DNA from: Planctomycetota bacterium
GTDB taxonomy: Bacteria; Planctomycetota; Uabimicrobiia; Uabimicrobiales; JABWCH01
Reading direction: 5' to 3'
Assembly: GCA_017993505.1 (NCBI GenBank)
Contig: JAGOMP010000028.1
Span: forward strand, 1-36,263
Length of the DNA: 36,263 nt
This document shows positions 31,235 to 36,263 of the stretch, piece after piece. Position 1 is the first letter of the stretch; each line of letters starts with the position of its first letter. The translations under genes were made by a program, and so were the position numbers. The notes below the pieces were generated by a model. It was not told where the DNA came from. It worked only from the letters and a program-made list of their open reading frames with translations, and did no database searches.

Positions 31235-32977
31235 CCAACCATTTGTATCGTATTCTCGCAATACTTTAATTCTTCCTCGATATAAAACTTGACCAAGTCT
31301 CTGAGCTGGAGAAGTGCATTCTTGAAACATTTTTGGCCAAATTCCTCCCATAAGTCCTTGATTAAAAATATTGTTTACTGGATAGGTAGTTTCTTGGGTA
31401 GGAGCAATGATAGCAACAACTCCATGTTGTGTATTTAAAAGTTGTTCGCTGAGGCTTTCTTTATCTGTATTTATTTTTTCTGTAGCTGTTTCACTAGATT
31501 GTGATTCTGTTTCTGCATTGAATTTTCCTGTAGCACAGTTGACATTAAAAAGAATGGGAAATTTATTATTATATAATGCTGCAATGTCTTTTATGTGAAA
31601 GTAAGGATTTTGCCAAGTTGTTTCAGTTCCATGTCCCCTGTGATTAATTAAGGCAACGCCTGTATTGATAGCATTCACAATATCTTGGGTAGTGCCATTG
31701 AATGTAATGTCTTTAGCAACAGGAGTTCGATTGCTATAATATGTAGGAGTAGTCCCTTCTGTTTTTGTATAAATTCTTTGGCAATTATATTGTCGCTTTG
31801 TTAAAAATTGTTGAAAAAGTTCACTCGTATATATATAGTCTCTGTCGCAAACACCGTCCAATCCTGCATCTTGAAAATGTGAGGCAAATACTACTTTTTT
31901 CCCAGGCATTGTGCTTTCATAAGAAATTGTTTTATGAATAATAGCAGTTAATTCACTTTCTGTGTTGACAGGAAATCTTCCAAGATAAACATCTGGAAAT
32001 AAATCTCCTTGATCATCTAATAAACTGTAGTAAAAATCTGTTCCATCACCATTTTTATATTTCACAGGAATATATTCTACATCACCAACTAATAAGATAT
32101 ATGTTAAATTTCCATTTTGCTGAAAATATCTTATCAAATATTTATGTAAATGATCTGCTGTTAAATATGGTTGCGAGGCTTTAATATGTTCTGTTGTTTT
32201 GATGACAACTTTTAATCCTTCCTGCGTCCGCCATTCTACAAGAGGCTGTAATGTTTGTTCAAATTTCTTCGGCGTGATAATTAAGTATTCTTCTGACGGT
32301 TCATCTTGTGTTTCATTGTCTATGTCTTCTTCCCAAGACACAGGCTGAATGAGTGTGTTGAATAATTTTGGAATCGATTTTGTAAAAATATTAGGATATT
32401 TTTTTGGAAAAATAAGTTGAATGGTTGCTTGTTCTGCAACTAGAAGTTGCTGTTTCTCTTCTATAACTTGAAAAGGATACATATTAATTTTTAAAATATC
32501 TTGATCTCCTGTATGCCCTATTTTTTGAATATTTACTTTTAAAGGTGTGTGACGAGGTTGAAATTTATTACGAAGTACCATTTCACGGCTATAAAATTCA
32601 TTATTTTGAATAAGTTGGTCAGCATTTTTTACAATAGGCATGTCGCCAAAAATTATAGTACTTGAATATTGAATCAACAATTTTGGTTCTGTATTTTCTG
32701 GGACTGTAATAAGATGAGAAATAAAAGGAACTTGAAATTCATTTGGTGTTTTTAATGTATAGGATCCTGGTGTATAAATTTGATATGCTTGTTGCTCGCT
32801 ATTCCATTTTTTGAAAAAGCCAGGCCAGTGAAGTTTGATTTTAATCGTAGTATTTATTTTTTCTACATTGCTTTTGTAGGTTGTTGGTTTTTGAGAATTC
32901 ATAGCTTGCCATGTTTCAGAACTGTATGCAGGATGAACAAACAAAATAATGATTAGGAATAAAAATATTTGTTTCAT
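31154..32977 (-). CDS. Secreted gingipain-like cysteine protease (peptidase family C25)
   Basis: 607 residues. Signal peptide (1-18, QIFLFLIIILFVHPAYSS), an N-terminal propeptide-like beta region (20-225), then the C25 domain: YLIITPKKFEQTLQPLVEWR (231-250), ILLVGDVEYIP, DVYLGRFPV, catalytic His in INHRGHGTETTW (H449) and catalytic Cys in FNVNCATGKF (C481). The spacing of the pair (32 residues) matches gingipain R (33). It should be an exported endopeptidase; cleavage preference cannot be told. No sorting domain follows the catalytic domain. Ribosome site AAAGGAG. Monocistronic with terminator at 30963-31010. Confidence 0.9.
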   Translation of the reverse strand: MKQIFLFLIIILFVHPAYSSETWQAMNSQKPTTYKSNVEKINTTIKIKLHWPGFFKKWNSEQQAYQIYTPGSYTLKTPNEFQVPFISHLITVPENTEPKLLIQYSSTIIFGDMPIVKNADQLIQNNEFYSREMVLRNKFQPRHTPLKVNIQKIGHTGDQDILKINMYPFQVIEEKQQLLVAEQATIQLIFPKKYPNIFTKSIPKLFNTLIQPVSWEEDIDNETQDEPSEEYLIITPKKFEQTLQPLVEWRTQEGLKVVIKTTEHIKASQPYLTADHLHKYLIRYFQQNGNLTYILLVGDVEYIPVKYKNGDGTDFYYSLLDDQGDLFPDVYLGRFPVNTESELTAIIHKTISYESTMPGKKVVFASHFQDAGLDGVCDRDYIYTSELFQQFLTKRQYNCQRIYTKTEGTTPTYYSNRTPVAKDITFNGTTQDIVNAINTGVALINHRGHGTETTWQNPYFHIKDIAALYNNKFPILFNVNCATGKFNAETESQSSETATEKINTDKESLSEQLLNTQHGVVAIIAPTQETTYPVNNIFNQGLMGGIWPKMFQECTSPAQRLGQVLYRGRIKVLREYDTNGWLDERILGIFRKYHILGDPALHIRQPQ

Positions 32978-33251
32978 GAATAAACTCCTTTGATATAGAA
33001 TAAATTTATTTTATTTATTTTTTGTTGTTTTTGTGATATGCAACTTACATGCCAACCTTGTATAGCAAGTAAAATCAAGCCTGAACAACAAATTATAAAA
33101 AAACAAATTCTCTTTTTGTTGCATATTTTTCCTATCAATTTTGTTGCAAAATCGCACGTTTTAACGTTTATATAAGATTTTTACTTGATTTTTTACAGAA
33201 AAAACAATGAAATAAAAGCAAAGAACTATGCATTAAAGAAAAGAGGTTTTC
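32978..33251. other. Divergent promoter region between C25 protease and radical SAM genes
   Basis: AT-rich, 274 bp, no gene. Near the right end a plausible start region for the radical SAM gene (tttatataag, ttgattttttaca) occurs, but no clear consensus pair. Nothing else is seen. Confidence 0.4.
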
Positions 33252-34343
33252 ATGAATCCTGTTACATTTAATACAATCTATGTAGAAAAAGATGTTTTGC
33301 AATATCCATGGGTACAAGAATGTTTAAATCTCTGTAAAGCATCTGTCATAGAAATACAAAGCATTGCAGAAGAAATAGACCGTTCCTTTGTTTTGCCATA
33401 TCCACAAGATCCCATTGGTGCTAAATCTCTATTTATAGGAAAACAGCGAGGCATTTTTATTCGTCCTTGTCCTTGTTCTTTAGAAACAAAACGATGTGGC
33501 TATCATTATTTAAGCCTTGGAATAGGTTGTCCTTTAGAATGTACCTATTGCTTTTTGCAAGGCTTTTTAAATACTTCCTCACCGATTTTATATGTAAATT
33601 TTCCAGATATGGAAAAAGAATTAAAGGAATGGAATCAAAAAATGCAAAATATGGGGAAGATTTTGCGTTTAGGAACAGGAGAAATGACAGATAGTCTTAT
33701 TTTTGACCCCATTTCCCACTTTACTCGCAAATTAATAGATATATTTTCCCCTTTTGATCATCTTCATTTAGAATTAAAAACAAAATCTATGTGCATTGAA
33801 AATATTTTAGACAAAGCCTCACCCAATGTATTTATAGCTTGGTCCTTAAATCCTGCTTCTATCATTGAACAAGAAGAACGAAAAGCTACCACGCTACAAG
33901 AACGACTCATGGCAGCAAAAAAAAGCGTGCAAGCTGGCTTTTCTGTAGCTTTTCATTTTGATCCCATCATTCCTATAGATGGTTGGGAAGATTTGTATAA
34001 AGAAACAGTGGAACAATTATTTACAACAATCCCCGCTTCCAGCATTGCTTGGATTAGTCTGGGAATTTTTCGTATTTTTCCTGGATTGCGAGATACTATT
34101 CGACAACGCCATCCTTATAGTCAAGTACTTTTAGGTGAAATTTTGCCAAGTTTTGATGGAAAATTGCGTTATTTTAAAAAAATACGAGTGGATGTGTATA
34201 AAAAAATGAAACAATGGATTCAAAATTATAGCAATGTGCCGTTATATCTTTGCATGGAAAGTGAAGAAATGTGGAAGGAAATTTTCCCAGAACACGCTCC
34301 CAATTGGTTTGATATTCATCAATGTTATTTTATAGAATCGTAA
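33252..34343 (+). CDS. SPL-family radical SAM protein (spore photoproduct lyase-like)
   Basis: 363 residues. The cluster motif is GIGCPLECTYCFLQGFL with C93-x3-C97-x2-C100, the CxxxCxxC of radical SAM enzymes, in the CxYCFLQ form of the SPL family. Further landmarks: LGTGEMTDSL, LELKTKS, FIAWSLNPASIIEQEE and VAFHFDPIIPIDGW. Spore photoproduct lyase repairs a UV thymine lesion; members in non-sporulating bacteria have no settled role. No spore genes are seen here, so substrate is left open. Ribosome site AAAGAGG. The next gene starts 92 bp on, perhaps in the same transcript. Confidence 0.85.
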   Translation: MNPVTFNTIYVEKDVLQYPWVQECLNLCKASVIEIQSIAEEIDRSFVLPYPQDPIGAKSLFIGKQRGIFIRPCPCSLETKRCGYHYLSLGIGCPLECTYCFLQGFLNTSSPILYVNFPDMEKELKEWNQKMQNMGKILRLGTGEMTDSLIFDPISHFTRKLIDIFSPFDHLHLELKTKSMCIENILDKASPNVFIAWSLNPASIIEQEERKATTLQERLMAAKKSVQAGFSVAFHFDPIIPIDGWEDLYKETVEQLFTTIPASSIAWISLGIFRIFPGLRDTIRQRHPYSQVLLGEILPSFDGKLRYFKKIRVDVYKKMKQWIQNYSNVPLYLCMESEEMWKEIFPEHAPNWFDIHQCYFIES

Positions 34344-34435
34344 AATTATCTTGTTTTTTAGATAAAAATACATTTAATTACCATAAAAGATTGTACGTAT
34401 ATTGCAAAAATAGATAAAAAAAGGTAAATTTTAAA

Positions 34436-35737
34436 ATGGAAGACTTAAATAGAGTTTTAGACACTTCTGAAGAAAGCATGGCAGACAGTACTATTTTCAA
34501 TTATCTTTCTGAAAATGCACAATTAGAATCTTTAGAAGCATTGAAAACTGCTCAAACTTGGACTGGTTTTTTTAGCTTATTAAAGGAATTGACCAGGGCA
34601 AGTTTAAATGATTTTTGGTTTAAAGTGGCCATCCTACTAACACTTTACCAAAACACAGAAAAAATACAGTGGACTCCGCAGGAAATTGTTCAAGAATTTC
34701 ATTGGATTCAAGAAAATGTACGTAAAAAACTAATCGCTCAATTAAGTAAAAGCACTTGGCTAGAATTTTCTGAAGGCACTTATAAATTGAGTGTATTTGC
34801 CAGAAGTATTTTAAGTACTTTCACTTCTTTAATCCATCAAGAAAATATGGCAGATGCCTTAGGAGCGAGCATTTCTTCATTAACACTATTAGAAATGTAT
34901 CAAAACGATCCAACAAATACTTTGCGCATGTTTTTAAATGAATTGATTCGTGTAGACAATGACATTGTCACCACTATGGAAAGTAAATCTGAATACTTAG
35001 TACGAAAATTAAATAAACGGATTCGAAATCAATTTAACGTTGCCATTAAATCGCGCGAACATTTAGAAAATTTACCAACAGACAACTATAATTCCTATCG
35101 TTTAAAACAAGAAATTCATGAAAAACTTTCAGGATTCCATGCACGCCTATCCCAAGTCCAAAAAGCACAAAACGATTTAGTTGCTCGCCAAATTATTTTA
35201 GCTGATAAAACCCTCACTCACAATGACATCAACACATATTTAATTAATGCAACTATAGATGATTTAGCAAAAATTGGTCGTAAAGCTGTTTCCATTCCCA
35301 TTCAAGTCAAAGATATGATTCCACAATTGATGGTCTATGAAACTGAATGGCAATTAGAAAAAGAACAAATACAAAAAGATCGACGTTCTTGGAGCGAAGC
35401 AGAAATGGCAAAGGAAAGCCAAGAAACTCCATTACAACAAAGTCGTTTTTTAAATTTTGTAGGTGAAATACAACAGACATTAAATAAAAACAATATATTT
35501 ACATTAGAAAAATTTATTCCAAAAGAAAATTGGAATATGTCTAGTTTCCGATTTTCTATGATTTCTGTGTTAGAAAGTCGTGATGTTCCCATGCAACTAA
35601 ATCCACAAAAAGGCACTATGTGTCCTAAATTACAGATTGAATATCCTGAACAAGAACCATTTACTGAAATGATCAATGATCCTTTTACTGCAGTAAAAGA
35701 AATCACTAAAGCAAACGTTGCATATGCAGAAGAATAA
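34436..35737 (+). CDS. Uncharacterised helical protein with possible winged-helix N-terminus
   Basis: 433 residues, not recognised. The region 58-135 (DFWFKVAILLTLYQN, WTPQEIVQEFHWIQENVRKK, LIAQLSKSTWLEF, GTYKLSVFARSIL) looks like a winged-helix fold. The middle (140-330) is long and helical with coiled-coil character (SEYLVRKLNKRIRNQF, LSGFHARLSQVQKAQND). The C-terminus (390-433) is less ordered. No membrane segment or signal peptide. The layout distantly recalls MukF-like proteins, but there is no motif evidence and no SMC or MukE-like gene in view. Ribosome site AAAGGTAAA is weak. It is followed by a gene-free AT-rich stretch. Confidence 0.65.
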   Translation: MEDLNRVLDTSEESMADSTIFNYLSENAQLESLEALKTAQTWTGFFSLLKELTRASLNDFWFKVAILLTLYQNTEKIQWTPQEIVQEFHWIQENVRKKLIAQLSKSTWLEFSEGTYKLSVFARSILSTFTSLIHQENMADALGASISSLTLLEMYQNDPTNTLRMFLNELIRVDNDIVTTMESKSEYLVRKLNKRIRNQFNVAIKSREHLENLPTDNYNSYRLKQEIHEKLSGFHARLSQVQKAQNDLVARQIILADKTLTHNDINTYLINATIDDLAKIGRKAVSIPIQVKDMIPQLMVYETEWQLEKEQIQKDRRSWSEAEMAKESQETPLQQSRFLNFVGEIQQTLNKNNIFTLEKFIPKENWNMSSFRFSMISVLESRDVPMQLNPQKGTMCPKLQIEYPEQEPFTEMINDPFTAVKEITKANVAYAEE

Positions 35738-36263
35738 CACTTTAAAAGAAGAATCAATGAATTTTTTGTTGCAATAAATAGAATAATAAAGAAAATACAA
35801 AATATATATTATAAGAAGAATCATTAAAAGAAGATATAAATAAAAGAAAAATCATAAAAAGAAGAATAAAAAATATTTTATTATAATAAAAAAATAATAA
35901 AAAATAGATTATTATTTTAGTATATTATATATTCTATAAATAACTTATATATAATACAAAAAATTAATTTTTGAAAGAATAATAAATATTCATTTTAATA
36001 TAATAAATTATATTATTAAATTAATCATTAAATATATAAAAAAGAAAAATAATTTAAAAAAATATAAAAAGAAAATAATTTAAAATTAATAGAATAATAC
36101 TTATAAATATTATTCTATAATAATAAAAATTAATAAAAAATATATAATATATAATAAATATTTAAAATAATTAGTAAAATAATAGAACATAATTTCATTA
36201 TAATAAATAAAATATTAAAGAAAATATAATATATTAACAATAATTATTAAAAATATTTAAAAG
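35738..36263. other. Nearly pure A/T low-complexity region to window end
   Basis: 526 bp without a gene. The first 130 bp repeat purine-rich words (aaaagaagaatca, taaaagaagat). From about 35870 on, G and C almost vanish: runs of taata, aaaat and ttaata with only rare single G or C. No hairpin with T-run, rRNA or tRNA was seen. It may be an unstable or origin-like segment, or simply decayed spacer. Confidence 0.7.

Noticed and set aside
33252..34343. Evidence for sporulation
   Set aside because: SPL-family proteins and SpoIIE/STAS proteins also occur in non-sporulating bacteria, and no sporulation-specific gene was found.
34436..35737. Wadjet JetA/MukF-like condensin subunit
   Set aside because: Only a loose architectural likeness, with no jetB, jetC or jetD-like gene following and a 500-bp gene-free stretch after it.

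Overview
This is an AT-rich bacterial window (about 30% GC by eye). The best lineage clue is a 71-residue 'small basic protein' at 17461-17676, of a type known from Planctomycetes, Verrucomicrobia, Chlamydiae and relatives (the PVC group). Long Lgt proteins with a GRLGC-x3-GCCYG core, FHA/GAF signalling proteins, SpoIIE/STAS regulators and a gingipain-like protease fit a low-GC planctomycete-like bacterium. That placement is inference.

Left part (1-16200) is accessory in character. It opens with a truncated Y1 (IS200/RAYT-like) transposase. Next come a 111-bp tandem repeat whose halves fold as hairpins and a G-rich 18/51-bp array, then a secreted DNase I-like (EEP) nuclease. A 416-residue membrane protein built from four copies of a two-helix module precedes the most striking element: a 4.5-kb head-to-tail array of eight paralogous SdpI-like membrane genes. 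Each repeats every 505-569 bp together with a shared spacer. One copy is frameshifted and one has a damaged start. Beyond it lie a putative HEPN RNase-like gene convergent with, and overlapping, a C5-cytosine methyltransferase. They are followed by an Mg2+ transporter (MgtA) under an M-box riboswitch and an extra leader ORF, gene relics (including a dead second C5 methyltransferase), and a complete HpaI-like restriction-modification pair.

Right part (16200-33000) is almost entirely minus-strand and looks like core genome. In transcription order from the right it holds a C25 (gingipain-like) protease, an RluD-type pseudouridine synthase, a STAS/Zn-ribbon/HATPase fusion, a small membrane protein, PgpA, a SpoIIE-type phosphatase with HAMP, a STAS antagonist, a GT2 glycosyltransferase, and two tandem Lgt genes. 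A small membrane protein, an FHA-GAF-GAF hybrid histidine kinase, a PhaR-like regulator, the small basic protein and an aminotransferase follow. The STAS, phosphatase and anti-sigma-like kinase genes together look like a partner-switching module without a sigma factor in view. Lgt and PgpA are both phospholipid/lipoprotein envelope functions.

The far right (33250-36263) has a plus-strand SPL-family radical SAM protein, an unrecognised helical protein with a possible winged-helix start, and about 500 bp of nearly pure A/T.

A theme throughout is local tandem duplication followed by decay: the SdpI array, the lgt pair, a 104-bp copy of the protease 3' end, a partial copy of the pgpA 5' end, and the two arrays at the left edge. 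By-eye scanning found no GTTAAC, the expected target of the HpaI-like system, anywhere in the window.
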